A stretch of DNA of 64,000 nucleotides from Paraburkholderia translucens (GTDB lineage Bacteria; Pseudomonadota; Gammaproteobacteria; Burkholderiales; Burkholderiaceae), in assembly GCF_020881035.1 (NCBI RefSeq), contig NZ_JAJITC010000005.1:310001-374000 (forward strand), in the 5' to 3' direction. The notes under the pieces were generated by a model. That model searched no databases. It had not been told where the DNA came from and was given only the letters and a program-made list of their open reading frames with translations. Numbering within the stretch: position 1 is the stretch's first letter; each line of letters opens with the position of its first letter. A program made the translations under genes and the position numbers. This document shows positions 55,008 to 64,000 of this stretch, piece by piece.

Positions 55008-55562
55008 TCAAAACCGCCGCAAACTGCGCTCGAACAATGGATCGGGCATGCGCTGCGTCTCGCGCAACACCCCATCGGTGTCGAACGCGAAATTGAACAG
55101 CATGTGGTTGATGTTGTTTTCGGTGTAACGATAAGACCAGACTTCACGTTGCGAAAGCCGGAAAAACTGCGTTTGCATGGGGCGGCCGAAATTGATCAGC
55201 ACATCGTCGCGCGTCCATTTGCCGATTTCGGCGCGGCTGAATTCGTTCAGCTGCAAGACCTGACGCACGTTCACGATCTTGCCCGCGGCGTCGACGTCCG
55301 CGGCGACGGTGGTCGAGCCCATCGGCTGGGTCGGCCACATCAGCCGGCGGCCGCCTCCCGGCAGGTCATAGACTTCGCGCGGCGGCCCCAGCCGGGCAAT
55401 GATCGCCGATTGATCCTGGCCGGCCTCGAATTGCTGCCACGGTTGCACACAGGCCGCGAGCATCAACGCGGTCACACAGGTGAGCGCGGCGCGGCGCACG
55501 ACCCGCGACGCGCGTGCGCTTCGCGCGGCAGCGTCCGGAACGCGGGCGAGGCGGATAAGCAT
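55008..55562 (-). CDS. Small outer membrane lipoprotein, BamE/OmlA-like fold
   Basis: A 184-residue protein. After an Arg/Ala-rich lead the signal (LTCVTALMLAAC) ends in the lipobox LAAC. The body has two repeated units of the SmpA/OmlA type: QSAIIARLGPPREVYDLPGG, then TRDDVLINFGRPMQTQFF with REVWSYRY. It is convergent with the phospholipase D gene (28 bases between). The role is unknown; a structural envelope role is inferred from fold. Confidence 0.8.
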   Translation of the reverse strand: MLIRLARVPDAAARSARASRVVRRAALTCVTALMLAACVQPWQQFEAGQDQSAIIARLGPPREVYDLPGGGRRLMWPTQPMGSTTVAADVDAAGKIVNVRQVLQLNEFSRAEIGKWTRDDVLINFGRPMQTQFFRLSQREVWSYRYTENNINHMLFNFAFDTDGVLRETQRMPDPLFERSLRRF

Positions 55563-55758
55563 GGATTCCTCCCATTACGTTCGATCGCGCGACCAGTCGC
55601 GTGCGACGGTCTGAAAACCCGGCGTCACCTGATGCAGCCGACAGGCTCGTGCATTGCGCTCACACCGCGCCGAACGGGGGAACCACTTACCACTGCGAAG
55701 CCACGGCTGGCCAGGTTGCGTGCGCGCCCGCTCATGGCTGCAATCAGGCGCTTGCCGC

Positions 55759-56142
55759 TTACTGCACGAGCTTGGCGCGCAGACGCGCGTGCTCTTCGTC
55801 GGAAATGGAACCGGACGCTTTGAGCTTATCGAGCTTTTCGAGTTCGTCGGCGACACTGAAGCCCACCACATTGCGCAGATCTTCGCGCATCTGCTTGGCC
55901 CGCGCCTGTTCGCGTTCCGCCATGCCGCGATGCTGCGTGAGCAGGTACGCGAAGATCCCGATATACGGCAGGACGATCAGGAAGATCACCCACAGAACCT
56001 TGCCCCATCCGGACACGTCATGACGGCGAAACAGGTCGCTCGACACCGTGATCAGCAGCCAGAACCACAGGATAAAGATGAAGATGGAAAAAACGTCGGC
56101 TAGAAAATTCGGGAATGTGAAACCATCATTAAAGAAAAGCAT
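55759..56142 (-). CDS. Membrane protein with PLDc_N-like helices and a C-terminal SHOCT domain
   Basis: A 127-residue protein. Two hydrophobic helices (ADVFSIFIFILWFWLLITV; WVIFLIVLPYIGIFAYLLT) resemble the N-terminal anchor of cardiolipin synthases (PLDc_N). The C-terminal SHOCT motif reads ELEKLDKLKASGSISDEEHA. Proteins of this layout are common and uncharacterised. The flanking 196 bases (55563-55758) show no gene. Confidence 0.88.
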   Translation of the reverse strand: MLFFNDGFTFPNFLADVFSIFIFILWFWLLITVSSDLFRRHDVSGWGKVLWVIFLIVLPYIGIFAYLLTQHRGMAEREQARAKQMREDLRNVVGFSVADELEKLDKLKASGSISDEEHARLRAKLVQ

Positions 56143-56577
56143 TGTTGTTCTCCAGTTATTCCGGTTGCAATTGAAAGGCTTAACGGATTTCGAACTATGC
56201 TTGCTAGCTATGGATGGCGCATACGATCAGCACAGCAGCGCTGAAAATTTACCATGACCGCATCTGAGCCGCTCACGCGCGTTCATACGGCTGGTATGGA
56301 AGGCGCGCATCAGGTTCAGTGGCCCGTCTGGAACGACCAACCCGCTTTCCGGCGTGTTTCATTTGTCCTCCTCACTTCGCGCGTGCCAATTTCATGATGC
56401 GGACCTTTTTGTCTTTATAGACTATTCCGGCGCAGTGACGCGAACCTTTTTCAGGATCGGTGCTCGGCAAACTCGGACTGTTCGCGCAATTGTCGCTCGA
56501 AGCGCTGCAACATCACCGGCTGGCGACAAGATGCGCGGCGATGTCGGTCAGGGGCCGGCGAGCGGGGTCGTGAACGG
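56143..56577. other. Intergenic region, no gene seen
   Basis: These 435 bases lie between tssH and the SHOCT gene, both read leftwards. No gene, terminator or clear promoter was recognised by eye. Confidence 0.4.
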
Positions 56578-59259
56578 CTACGCGCCGGTCAAAGACCGGA
56601 ACACGAGTGCCTCGGCAGGCGCCTTGGCCGGGTCGGCCACCTCGATCGTCACATGCGTGAGCGCGCTTTTCGACGCAAATGCATCGAGCCACTGCCTGGC
56701 GAGGCGCGGCAGAACGTGCTGTTCGATAAAGCCGATCAAAAGGCGCGCCCCCGTTTCCTGCACGAGGCAGCGCCCGACGATGTAATCGACCACCTCCGAC
56801 GCATAACTCAGCGCGACACGGTTGTTGTCCGCCATACGCTGAATGACCCGATCGAGATGCAAGCGCACGATCTGGGCGAGCGACTCGGAGCCCAGCGGAC
56901 GATACGGCACCACCGTCACGCGCCCGAGGAACGCAGCCGGAAACGCTTTGAGCAATTCCGGCGCGAGGGCCGCACGCAGACCATCCATGTCGGGCGCAAG
57001 CATTTCGTCCGCGCAGAGGCTCGCGGTCAGGTCGGAGCCGGCGTTGCTGGTCATCAGAATCGTCGTATTGCGGAAATCGATATAGCGTCCATCGCCGTCT
57101 TCCATGTAGCCCTTGTCGAGCACCTGGTAGAACATTTCGTGCACGTCGCCGTGCGCCTTTTCGATTTCATCGAGCAGCACGACCGAGTATGGACGCCGGC
57201 GTACCGCTTCGGTCAGCACGCCGCCCTCGCCGTAGCCGACATAGCCAGGCGGAGCGCCCTTGAGTCCCGACACCGTATGCGCCTCCTGATACTCGCTCAT
57301 GTTGATCGTGATCAGGTTCTGCTCGCCGCCATAGAGCGCCTCGGCCAATGCCAGCGCGGTTTCCGTCTTGCCGACGCCGGACGGCCCCGCGAGCAGGAAC
57401 ACGCCGAGAGGCTTGCGCGGGTCCGCGAGGCCGGCGCGCGCCGTCTGCACGCGCTCGCCGATCTGCTGCAACGCGTCTTGCTGGCCGATGACGCGCGCCG
57501 CGAGCGTGGCGGGCAGCACCTGAACGGCGCTGACCTCGTCGGTCACCATGCGTCCGACAGGAATGCCGGTCCAGTCGGAGACGATTTCCGCAACGATCGC
57601 TTCGCCGACTTCCGGGAACACGAGCGGGTTGTCTGCCTGCAGGCTCGATAACGTCCGCTCCAGCTCGCGCAAAGTTTCCAGTGACGCCGCGGCCTCGGCT
57701 TCAGGCACCGCTTCGGCGGCGCACTCGACCGCCACTTCGCGAGCGCGGGCCAGCGCTTTCGCCGCATGGGATTGCGCCTGCCACGCGGCTTCGACGACAT
57801 GTTCCTCGACCTCGAGCGTCGCGATGGTCGCGTTGACGTCAGCCAACGCGGCCTCGCTGCACAGGCCGATGCGGGCCTCGTTACCGAGCAGCTCGGCTTC
57901 GACGCGCGCGGCCTGCAGGCGTTCGCGAATCCGCTGCAATTCGCGCGGGGGGGCATGCTGCGATAGCGCGACGCGCGCGCAGGCGGTGTCGAGCAGGCTG
58001 ATCGCCTTGTCCGGCAACTGACGCGACGGAATATAGCGATGCGACAGTGTCACGGCAGCGCGAATCGCCTCGTTGAGAACCACGACGCCATGATGGCTCG
58101 CGAGCGTGCGCGCAAGTCCGCGGACCATGTCGAGCGCCGACGGTTCCTCGGGCTCGGCGATCTGCAACACCTGGAAGCGCCGCGTGAGCGCCGGGTCTTT
58201 CTCGATGTGCCGCTTGTATTCGGCCCACGTGGTCGCGCCGATCGTGCGCAGGGTGCCGCGGGCGAGCGCCGGCTTCAGCAGGTTCGCTGCGTCGCCGGTG
58301 CCGGCCTGCCCTCCCGCGCCGATTAACGTGTGAATCTCGTCGACGAACAATACGACCGGCGCCGGCGACTTCGCCGCCTCCTCGAGCACGGACTTTAGCC
58401 TCGCCTCGAACTCGCCCTTCATGCTCGCGCCGGCAAGGAGCGCGCCGACGTCGAGGCTCAACAGCCGCACGTCGGCGAGCTTCGGCGGCACCTCGCCGGC
58501 AGCGATCGCGCGCGCTAGACCTTCAACGACCGCCGTCTTGCCGACCCCGGCGTCTCCGGTGAGTAGCGGATTGTTCTGGCGCCGGCGTAACAGCACGTCG
58601 ATCATCGTGCGAATTTCGACCTCGCGGCCGACCACCGGATCGATTTCACCGGCACGCGCGCGGGCGGTCAGATCCGCGCAAAACTGGGCGAGCGCCGCGC
58701 CCTTCGCCGATGCCGCGAGCGCACCGGACGCCTCGCCCGGCACCGCGGACGAAAAGTCGCTCTGGTCGTACGGGGCGTCCTCCGCTTCGGGGGAACCGGC
58801 AATCCACGCCGGCAACGCGTCGTGAAGGCCGTCGACCGCAATCTTGCCGAACTCCGGCGACATGGCCAGCAGCATGCGGCGCAACTCCGGCGTCTCGACG
58901 AGCGCCGCCATCAGCCATGCGCCGCGAATCCGACGCTCGCCGAATGCCAGCGTCGCGACCACCCACGCGCGCTCGATCGCAGCCTCGACGTGATGCGAAA
59001 AATCCGTGAGCGCGCTCGCACCCGAAGGAAGCGCGGCGAGCGCGGCCTGCAGGTCCCGCTCGAGCAGTTCGTGGCTGATGCCGCAGTGCCTGACGATGCG
59101 GTGAAGGTCGCTATCGGACTGCGCGAACAACTGATGCAGCCAGTGCACGAGCTCGATATATGGATTGCCGCGCAGCTTGGCAAACGCCGTAGCGGATTCG
59201 ATGCTCCGGAAGAGCGTCGCGCCGAGCTTGCCGAACAGCGCGTGGCGTGAAATGGACAT
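56578..59259 (-). CDS. tssH: Type VI secretion ATPase TssH (ClpV)
   Basis: An 893-residue AAA+ unfoldase that disassembles the contracted TssB/TssC sheath. The N-terminal Clp domain opens LFGKLGATLFRSIESATAFA and GNPYIELVHWLHQL, the ClpV-specific form. Walker A motifs are GDAGVGKT (domain 1) and GPSGVGKT (domain 2), Walker B motifs VVLFVDEIH and VVLLDEIEKAH, and a middle coiled-coil lies near residues 410-520. The start at 59259 gives MSISRHALFGKL; longer in-frame starts add non-homologous residues. It is divergent from the tagK-tssG genes. Confidence 0.95.
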   Translation of the reverse strand: MSISRHALFGKLGATLFRSIESATAFAKLRGNPYIELVHWLHQLFAQSDSDLHRIVRHCGISHELLERDLQAALAALPSGASALTDFSHHVEAAIERAWVVATLAFGERRIRGAWLMAALVETPELRRMLLAMSPEFGKIAVDGLHDALPAWIAGSPEAEDAPYDQSDFSSAVPGEASGALAASAKGAALAQFCADLTARARAGEIDPVVGREVEIRTMIDVLLRRRQNNPLLTGDAGVGKTAVVEGLARAIAAGEVPPKLADVRLLSLDVGALLAGASMKGEFEARLKSVLEEAAKSPAPVVLFVDEIHTLIGAGGQAGTGDAANLLKPALARGTLRTIGATTWAEYKRHIEKDPALTRRFQVLQIAEPEEPSALDMVRGLARTLASHHGVVVLNEAIRAAVTLSHRYIPSRQLPDKAISLLDTACARVALSQHAPPRELQRIRERLQAARVEAELLGNEARIGLCSEAALADVNATIATLEVEEHVVEAAWQAQSHAAKALARAREVAVECAAEAVPEAEAAASLETLRELERTLSSLQADNPLVFPEVGEAIVAEIVSDWTGIPVGRMVTDEVSAVQVLPATLAARVIGQQDALQQIGERVQTARAGLADPRKPLGVFLLAGPSGVGKTETALALAEALYGGEQNLITINMSEYQEAHTVSGLKGAPPGYVGYGEGGVLTEAVRRRPYSVVLLDEIEKAHGDVHEMFYQVLDKGYMEDGDGRYIDFRNTTILMTSNAGSDLTASLCADEMLAPDMDGLRAALAPELLKAFPAAFLGRVTVVPYRPLGSESLAQIVRLHLDRVIQRMADNNRVALSYASEVVDYIVGRCLVQETGARLLIGFIEQHVLPRLARQWLDAFASKSALTHVTIEVADPAKAPAEALVFRSLTGA

Positions 59260-59569
59260 GATGAGATTGCAAACAGAGACGTTTGTAGCGGAAAGGCGCG
59301 GCTTTGCCTCGACATCCTGCGCGCTGCGCTCGGGTATCGGAACAAGCCCGCAGACCAGACTGATCGAGCGACAAAGCATAGCTGGTTGATCGCTGCTTGT
59401 ATTTGGGCCGTCGCCCATATTCCGCTCGAGTTGCGCGAAGTAGCATTCACATCTTCAGGCGCCAGCCCGCACTTTGCGCTGGCGGTTCTTTTATTTCCGC
59501 CCCGAGAGACTTTTTACGAATGCACGCTTTCCAGGCAGATCTGATCCGCGTTTGCTTACCGGTCAGGCC
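59260..59569. other. Divergent region of the T6SS cluster with a hairpin
   Basis: These 310 bases separate tssH and tagK. CGCCAGC (59460-59466) pairs with GCTGGCG (59478-59484), followed by GTTCTTTTATTT, a terminator- or attenuator-like element on the plus strand. As no gene ends here it may control read-through into tagK. If tagK starts at 59795 instead of 59570, the region would be longer. Confidence 0.4.
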
Positions 59570-60490
59570 ATGACCGGATATCAGGCTCGCTGGGAGCACT
59601 CTCCCCTTGAAGCACACGCGCTCAGAACGCTCGCGCGGACAATCCAGTCTGTCGGGCCCGCCCCTGCTGTTTCGCGAAACGATCTGCCCGAAAGGAGTGA
59701 CGCAAGTCCGAAGGCCTTCGCGGGCAGCACCAGTCGCGCTGGCCCGGAGCGTGCGCGTTGCGCTCGGCCGGGCAATCATGCAGACCTTCAGCCTATGCCC
59801 GATTTTTCTCCTGATCCACCGCGCGAAGCATTGAACGCGGCCGAAGACTTGCTCGCGGGGCAACCGTCCGCTGTAGCGCCTGCCGCGGACCGCATCGAGC
59901 CCGCGCTCCCGAAGCTGGACGAATTCAGCGAATTGATCGCGCTCGCCGGCGAGGACGATGACGATCCGCTGCAGTTGCGGCGCGATCCGCATGCGCCGGA
60001 GCGCGTCGAACCCGACGGCTTGGCGAAATTCCTGACAGCCGGCTCCGACGCATCCGATCCGCTCGCCGCACTGACGCTCGAATATCGTCAGGCGCTGCTG
60101 AGCCAGAAGAGCGGCGACGCGCACGAGCCCAGGGCGACAAGCGCGGATCGAGTCGAGTCGGCCATTCTGGCGCCGCAAGATCCGTTCGCGGAGCTTGTCG
60201 ATCCTTCGCAAACCGAATTATCCGTATCCGACCTGCTCACGAAAGGAGAAAACATCGACACGCTGCTCGAGAGCCTTGACTCGTTCGATGCCGGGCAGAT
60301 TTTCAAGGCAGACCAAACGCAAGAAATCCTCACGCTGCTCGCGCCGCGCGGCGTTACCTCACACCGTGCGAGCCGGACTCCGCAGCTCGTGCGCGAGGAA
60401 CACCATTTGGTCAGCATGGACAGCCACATCGCCATGCCTGATTCGATCGAGTACGAAGCGACTGAATTTCCAGATGAACATACCCACTGA
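59570..60490 (+). CDS. tagK: Type VI secretion-associated protein TagK
   Basis: About 306 residues from ATG 59570; the start is uncertain (TTG 59474 and ATG 59795 are in frame, none with a good ribosome binding site). The N-terminal half is low-complexity. The C-terminal part has the TagK pattern: PLAALTLEYRQALLSQKSGD, then VSDLLTKGENIDTLLESLDS, IFKADQTQEILTLLAPRG and REEHHLVSMDSHIAMPDS. TagK proteins occur in T6SS clusters of Burkholderiales with unknown function. It overlaps tagJ by 17 bases. Confidence 0.8.
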   Translation: MTGYQARWEHSPLEAHALRTLARTIQSVGPAPAVSRNDLPERSDASPKAFAGSTSRAGPERARCARPGNHADLQPMPDFSPDPPREALNAAEDLLAGQPSAVAPAADRIEPALPKLDEFSELIALAGEDDDDPLQLRRDPHAPERVEPDGLAKFLTAGSDASDPLAALTLEYRQALLSQKSGDAHEPRATSADRVESAILAPQDPFAELVDPSQTELSVSDLLTKGENIDTLLESLDSFDAGQIFKADQTQEILTLLAPRGVTSHRASRTPQLVREEHHLVSMDSHIAMPDSIEYEATEFPDEHTH

Positions 60491-61310
60491 CCTGCCCACG
60501 TCGGGCACCCCGGCACCTCAAAGCCTGCTCGACGCGCATACTTACGGCGAACTCAAGGCGCAAACCATCGAGAACGTGCGCAAGCATCCGTCGAACGCGC
60601 GCGAACGCTGGCTTCTGTTCGAGCTGCTGTGCCTCGACGGCGAATGGGAACGCGCGCTACGGCAGCTTCAGACGTGGGCCACGCTCGAACCCGAAGGCAC
60701 ATCGCGCGCCCAGATGTATCGTAGCCTGATTCGCAGCGAGATGTTCCGCACCGAGGTGTTCGCGGGTCAGCGCATGCCGGGCGAGATCGACCCGCTGCCT
60801 GCGTGGGTGCATTCACTGCTGCAGGCCAACGTCAAGCTCGGCGAGGGCAACCTCGCTGCCGCCGACGAACTGCGCCGCGCCGCGTTGGACGCGGCGCCGC
60901 CCACGCGCGGCGAAAGCACGCAGATCGGCGAGTTCGAATGGCTGACCGACAGCGATAGCCGGCTGGGTCCCGTCTGCGAGCTGACCGTCGCGGGCGGTTA
61001 TCGCTGGGTTCCGTTCGGCTCGATGAAATCACTGACGCTCGGTCCGGTCACCGCGCTGACCGACCTCGTCTGGCGCTCGGCCGTCGTGGGTCTACGCGAC
61101 GCGACTGTCCTGCGCGGCTACCTGTCGGTGCGCTATCCCGGCTCGGAAAGCGGTCCTTTTGCCATCAGGCTCTCACGCAAAACGACGTGGAAAGATGTCG
61201 GCGAGACCGGCGTGATCGCGCTCGGCCAGAAAACATGGACCACCAACAAGGGCGACTTCGGCATGCTCGAGATCGGCGAATGCCGGTTCAATTACGACGA
61301 GCGGCCATGA
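60474..61310 (+). CDS. tagJ: Type VI secretion accessory protein TagJ (ImpE/SciE family)
   Basis: A 278-residue protein. The N-terminal tetratricopeptide-like helices (HPSNARERWLLFELLCLDGE, WERALRQLQTWATLEPEG) and the C-terminal ImpE domain (GYRWVPFGSMKSLTLGPVTA, LRGYLSVRYPGSE) define the family. In other bacteria TagJ/ImpE interacts with the sheath protein TssB and aids ClpV recruitment. Its presence with tssH fits that role. The start at 60474 lies within tagK and its stop overlaps tssE (ATGA). Confidence 0.92.
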   Translation: MNIPTDLPTSGTPAPQSLLDAHTYGELKAQTIENVRKHPSNARERWLLFELLCLDGEWERALRQLQTWATLEPEGTSRAQMYRSLIRSEMFRTEVFAGQRMPGEIDPLPAWVHSLLQANVKLGEGNLAAADELRRAALDAAPPTRGESTQIGEFEWLTDSDSRLGPVCELTVAGGYRWVPFGSMKSLTLGPVTALTDLVWRSAVVGLRDATVLRGYLSVRYPGSESGPFAIRLSRKTTWKDVGETGVIALGQKTWTTNKGDFGMLEIGECRFNYDERP

Positions 61311-61825
61311 ACGCGTCCGACGCCCGACACCGGCAAGCCTATATGCCGTCGCTGATCGACCGGCTGCTCGACGATGCACCCGCGCAGCGCAGCGAGCGGC
61401 CAGACGCGTACGCGCCCAACAGCGAAGGCATGCGCCGCATCATCCAGCGTGACCTGAGCCTGCTGCTCAATACGACGAACCTCGACGACGAAATGGACAT
61501 GACGCGCTACCCGATGCTGGCCGCGTCGGTCGTCAATTACGGCATTCCCGCGTTGTCCGGCAGCTACCTCGCCAGTCGCAATTGGGAAACCGTGGAGAAG
61601 ATGGTGCGCAACGCGATCGTCCGCTTCGAGCCGCGTCTGATACCCGAATCACTGCGCATCCGGCCGCTCAATAGCAAGGACCCGGTACGCTACAACCAGC
61701 TCATGTTCGAGATTCACGGCCTCATGCGCTGGTCGCCCTATCCGCTGGAATTCCGTATCCAGAGCGCGTTCGACATCGAAACGAATCACGTCACGTTCGA
61801 GCCGGACGCCGGCAGGGGAAATTGA
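61307..61825 (+). CDS. tssE: Type VI secretion baseplate protein TssE (gp25-like)
   Basis: A 172-residue baseplate protein. YMPSLIDRLLDDAP near the start, then LSLLLNTTNLDDEMDMTRYP, VVNYGIPALSG and NAIVRFEPRLIPESLRIRP form the GPW/gp25 domain. It would connect the baseplate wedge to the sheath. It overlaps tagJ (ATGA) and ends one base before tssF, so translation is coupled throughout. Confidence 0.94.
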   Translation: MNASDARHRQAYMPSLIDRLLDDAPAQRSERPDAYAPNSEGMRRIIQRDLSLLLNTTNLDDEMDMTRYPMLAASVVNYGIPALSGSYLASRNWETVEKMVRNAIVRFEPRLIPESLRIRPLNSKDPVRYNQLMFEIHGLMRWSPYPLEFRIQSAFDIETNHVTFEPDAGRGN

Positions 61826-61826
61826 C

Positions 61827-63707
61827 ATGGATCCACAATTTCTCGACTACTACAGCCGCGAACTGACATACATGCGGGAAATGGCCGGCGAGTTCGCCGC
61901 CCGACACCCGAAGATCGCGCGCCGCCTCGGCATGGAGGGGATCGACGTTGCCGACCCGTACGTGGAGCGGCTCATCGAGGCGTTCTGCTTCATGTCGGCG
62001 CGCACGCAGATCAAACTCGACGCCGAGTTTCCGCGTTTCACGCAACGCCTGCTCGAAGTGATCTATCCGAACTACGTCGCGCCCACGCCGTCCATCGCAG
62101 TCGCCCAACTGCGTCCGAGCCTGCGCGAAGGCGATTTCACCAAAGGGCTCAAGGTACCCCGGCATAGCATGCTGCGCTCGGCGATCCCGCCCGGCGAGCA
62201 GACCGCGTGCGAGTTCCGCAGCAGCCAGGACGTCACGCTATGGCCGATCGAGATCGCGGAAGCGCGGCTCACCGCCGTGCCGCCGGATATTCCCGACACC
62301 GATCGGCATCTGTTGCCGCACCTGCAATTGCGCGGCGCGTTACGCCTTCGCCTGCGCACAACCGGCGAAGTGAAGTTCAACCAGATGACGAACTTCGACC
62401 GGCTGCCTATTTACATCGGCGGCGACGAGCGCATCGCTTCACATCTGTTCGAGCTGATCCACGCTGGCAGCGTCGCTTCGGTAGTGCGCGCGCATGGCGC
62501 GCCGAGAGACGAAGGGCAAGTGGTCGCGAAAACGCCAGTCGAATTCGAAGGTCTGCAAGCGGACCAGGGGCTGCTGCCGCTCACGTGGAATGCATTTCAC
62601 GGCCACAACCTGTTGCAGGAATACTTCGCGTGCCGCCAGCGCTTCTATTTCTTCGCGCTGACGCAGCTCGCGCCCGGGCTTGCGCGCGTGGACAGCAAGG
62701 AAGCCGAGATCGTGCTGCTGCTCGACCGTCTGCCGGAAGAGCTGGCCACGCATGTCGACGCATCGCGTTTCCTGCTGTTCTGCACGCCGATCATCAACCT
62801 GTTCCGCAAGCGCACCGACCGCGTCGAAATCAACCGTGCTCAAACCGATTTCCATCTACTCGCCGACCGCACCCGGCCGCTCGACTACGAGATCTTTTCG
62901 GTGTCGCGCGTATTCGGTCAGCGCGCGGAAACATCGCTCGAAGTCGAATTCAATCCGCTCTATCAGACCCTGCACAGCGACGTCGGCAACTACGGCCGCT
63001 ATTTCTCGGTGCGCCGCGAACAGCGCGCGCTGTCGGCCAATACACGCAAGTACGGCACCCGTACGCCGTATGTCGGCACCGAGGTCTACGTATCGCTCGT
63101 CGATCAGGCGGAGGCGCCGTACGGCGACGACATCCGTTACCTGTCAGTCGAAGCATGGGTCACCAATCGCGACCTGCCACGCCTGATCCCGCGTAGCCGT
63201 GAGTCCGACCTCACGATGGCGGACTCGGTGCCGGTCGGGGGCGTGCGTCTCGTGCATCCGCCGAGCGCGCCGCGCGCGCCGTACGCGAGCGGTGAAACAG
63301 CGTGGCGTCTGATCCGGCAGCTGAGCTTCAATTACATGCCGCTCGCCGAACTCGACCACGGCGACGGCGGCCAGGCACTGCGTAACATGCTCGGCCTCTT
63401 CATCACCCCGGGCGAGCGCGAACAGGCGCGTCAGATCGAGGCGCTCATCGGCGCGCGCACCGAACCCGTGGTCCGGCGTCTGCCCGGCGACGGGCTACTC
63501 GTCTATGGGCGTGGCGTGCGCTGTGAACTGACGGTCGACGAAACGGGCTTCTCCGGCATCAGCCCGTATCTGTTCGGCCTCGTGCTGGAGCATTACCTCG
63601 CTCGTCACGTATCGATCAACGTGTTCACCGAAACCGAACTGCGTTCGATGCAACGCGGCCTGATCACGCAGTGGCGGCCACGCATGGGCGGACGCGGAGC
63701 GGTATGA
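61827..63707 (+). CDS. tssF: Type VI secretion baseplate protein TssF
   Basis: A 626-residue wedge protein of the TssF/VasA/ImpG family. The opening DPQFLDYYSRELTYMREMAG, with EFAARHPKIARRLGM and DPYVERLIEAFCFMSARTQI, is diagnostic. TssF with TssG and TssK builds the baseplate around VgrG. It is full length for the family and overlaps tssG (ATGA). Confidence 0.96.
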   Translation: MDPQFLDYYSRELTYMREMAGEFAARHPKIARRLGMEGIDVADPYVERLIEAFCFMSARTQIKLDAEFPRFTQRLLEVIYPNYVAPTPSIAVAQLRPSLREGDFTKGLKVPRHSMLRSAIPPGEQTACEFRSSQDVTLWPIEIAEARLTAVPPDIPDTDRHLLPHLQLRGALRLRLRTTGEVKFNQMTNFDRLPIYIGGDERIASHLFELIHAGSVASVVRAHGAPRDEGQVVAKTPVEFEGLQADQGLLPLTWNAFHGHNLLQEYFACRQRFYFFALTQLAPGLARVDSKEAEIVLLLDRLPEELATHVDASRFLLFCTPIINLFRKRTDRVEINRAQTDFHLLADRTRPLDYEIFSVSRVFGQRAETSLEVEFNPLYQTLHSDVGNYGRYFSVRREQRALSANTRKYGTRTPYVGTEVYVSLVDQAEAPYGDDIRYLSVEAWVTNRDLPRLIPRSRESDLTMADSVPVGGVRLVHPPSAPRAPYASGETAWRLIRQLSFNYMPLAELDHGDGGQALRNMLGLFITPGEREQARQIEALIGARTEPVVRRLPGDGLLVYGRGVRCELTVDETGFSGISPYLFGLVLEHYLARHVSINVFTETELRSMQRGLITQWRPRMGGRGAV

Positions 63708-64000
63708 GCATGGATGTGGCACTTGTGAGCGCCGCGGCGCCAACGCGTTCGTCGCTCGATCCGCGATCGCTCGGCGCGTGGTTCGATCCCGACTCGCCGT
63801 GGCAATCCGGCTTCCTGAGCCTCCTGCGCGCGATCTCCGCCCGCGACCCGCTGATGCCGCTGCCCGGCACCGCACGCCTGCCGCAACAGGAGCCGTTCCG
63901 GATCGGCCAGCAACCCACTTTGGCCTTTGCGCCGCGCGAGATTGCATCGCTCGGCACGCGCGACGGCCGTCTCGACGTGCGTCTGTTCGGACTCGGCCTG
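63704..64000 (+). CDS. tssG: Type VI secretion baseplate protein TssG, N-terminal part (runs off window)
   Basis: Ninety-nine codons are inside the window. After a short lead the sequence reads SGFLSLLRAISARDPLMPLP and EPFRIGQQPTLAFAPREIAS, then LDVRLFGLGL, the typical opening of TssG/VasB/ImpH proteins (usually about 330-370 residues). The start overlaps the tssF stop. Together with TssF it forms the baseplate wedge. Confidence 0.92.
   Translation, partial: MSMDVALVSAAAPTRSSLDPRSLGAWFDPDSPWQSGFLSLLRAISARDPLMPLPGTARLPQQEPFRIGQQPTLAFAPREIASLGTRDGRLDVRLFGLGL

Noticed and set aside
56354..56785. Plus-strand frame across the tssH end
   Set aside because: Half of it is antisense to tssH and no start context or domain supports it.
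59447..60211. A 254-residue minus-strand frame opposite tagK
   Set aside because: Arg-rich antisense shadow of tagK with no recognisable domain.

Overview
The window is a high-GC chromosomal segment whose gene content and arrangement fit the Burkholderiaceae, most like Paraburkholderia, Caballeronia or Burkholderia. Indicators are aromatic catabolism operons next to sugar ABC transporters, a NodT-type outer membrane factor, a remnant of a Burkholderia-type porin and a type VI secretion cluster with TagK and TagJ. No rRNA, tRNA, CRISPR array, transposase or integrase was seen. The genus is inferred from gene content only.

Layout. 1-2360: two MFS transporters around a GntR regulator, with a matched pair of operator-like sequences in the divergent promoter. 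2382-5560: a three-gene 2-oxo acid dehydrogenase operon (E1 alpha, E1 beta, E2) without E3. 5816-13474: a DUF1214 lipoprotein, AraC regulator, short-chain dehydrogenase, SRPBCC protein, chemoreceptor, K+ channel, DUF883 protein and TetR regulator. 12767-18112: a translationally coupled TetR/HlyD/ABC/permease/outer-membrane efflux operon. 18130-23183: benABCD with divergent LysR activator benM, a BenM-type binding site and a small ORF in the benA leader. 23230-31104: an ABC sugar importer with a GH31 alpha-xylosidase, headed by a 28-bp LacI-type palindrome and its LacI repressor. 31287-32449: hydroxyquinol dioxygenase beside a truncated maleylacetate reductase remnant.

32575-35823: a cation efflux protein, an SRPBCC protein and an XylR/DmpR-type sigma-54 activator. 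36064-39435: a near-consensus sigma-54 promoter drives an extradiol dioxygenase, a meta-cleavage hydrolase and a flavoprotein hydroxylase. Together with the activator this is a self-contained upper pathway for a phenolic aryl compound. 39457-39785: porin scrap and two TetR-type palindromes. 39919-40653: haloacid dehalogenase. 40778-42435: an AT-rich accessory patch with an M35-type zinc metallopeptidase, an exported OmpA-like protein and gene fragments; this looks like an orphan effector/immunity module and is the most interesting novelty candidate. 42671-54979: cystine-type binding protein, periplasmic trehalase, S10 peptidase lipoprotein, EF-hand-like protein, VOC/AraC pair, AI-2E permease, a duplicated His-rich lipoprotein, a ceramidase-like membrane protein and a phospholipase D lipoprotein. 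55008-56142: a small lipoprotein and a SHOCT protein. 56578-64000: a type VI secretion cluster with tssH divergent from tagK-tagJ-tssE-tssF-tssG; tssG runs off the end.

Working together: benABCD turns benzoate into catechol, the sigma-54 module opens catecholic rings by meta cleavage, and the hydroxyquinol enzyme would feed a lower pathway whose maleylacetate step is broken here. The T6SS apparatus could in principle deliver the M35 protein encoded about 15 kb away, but that link is inference.
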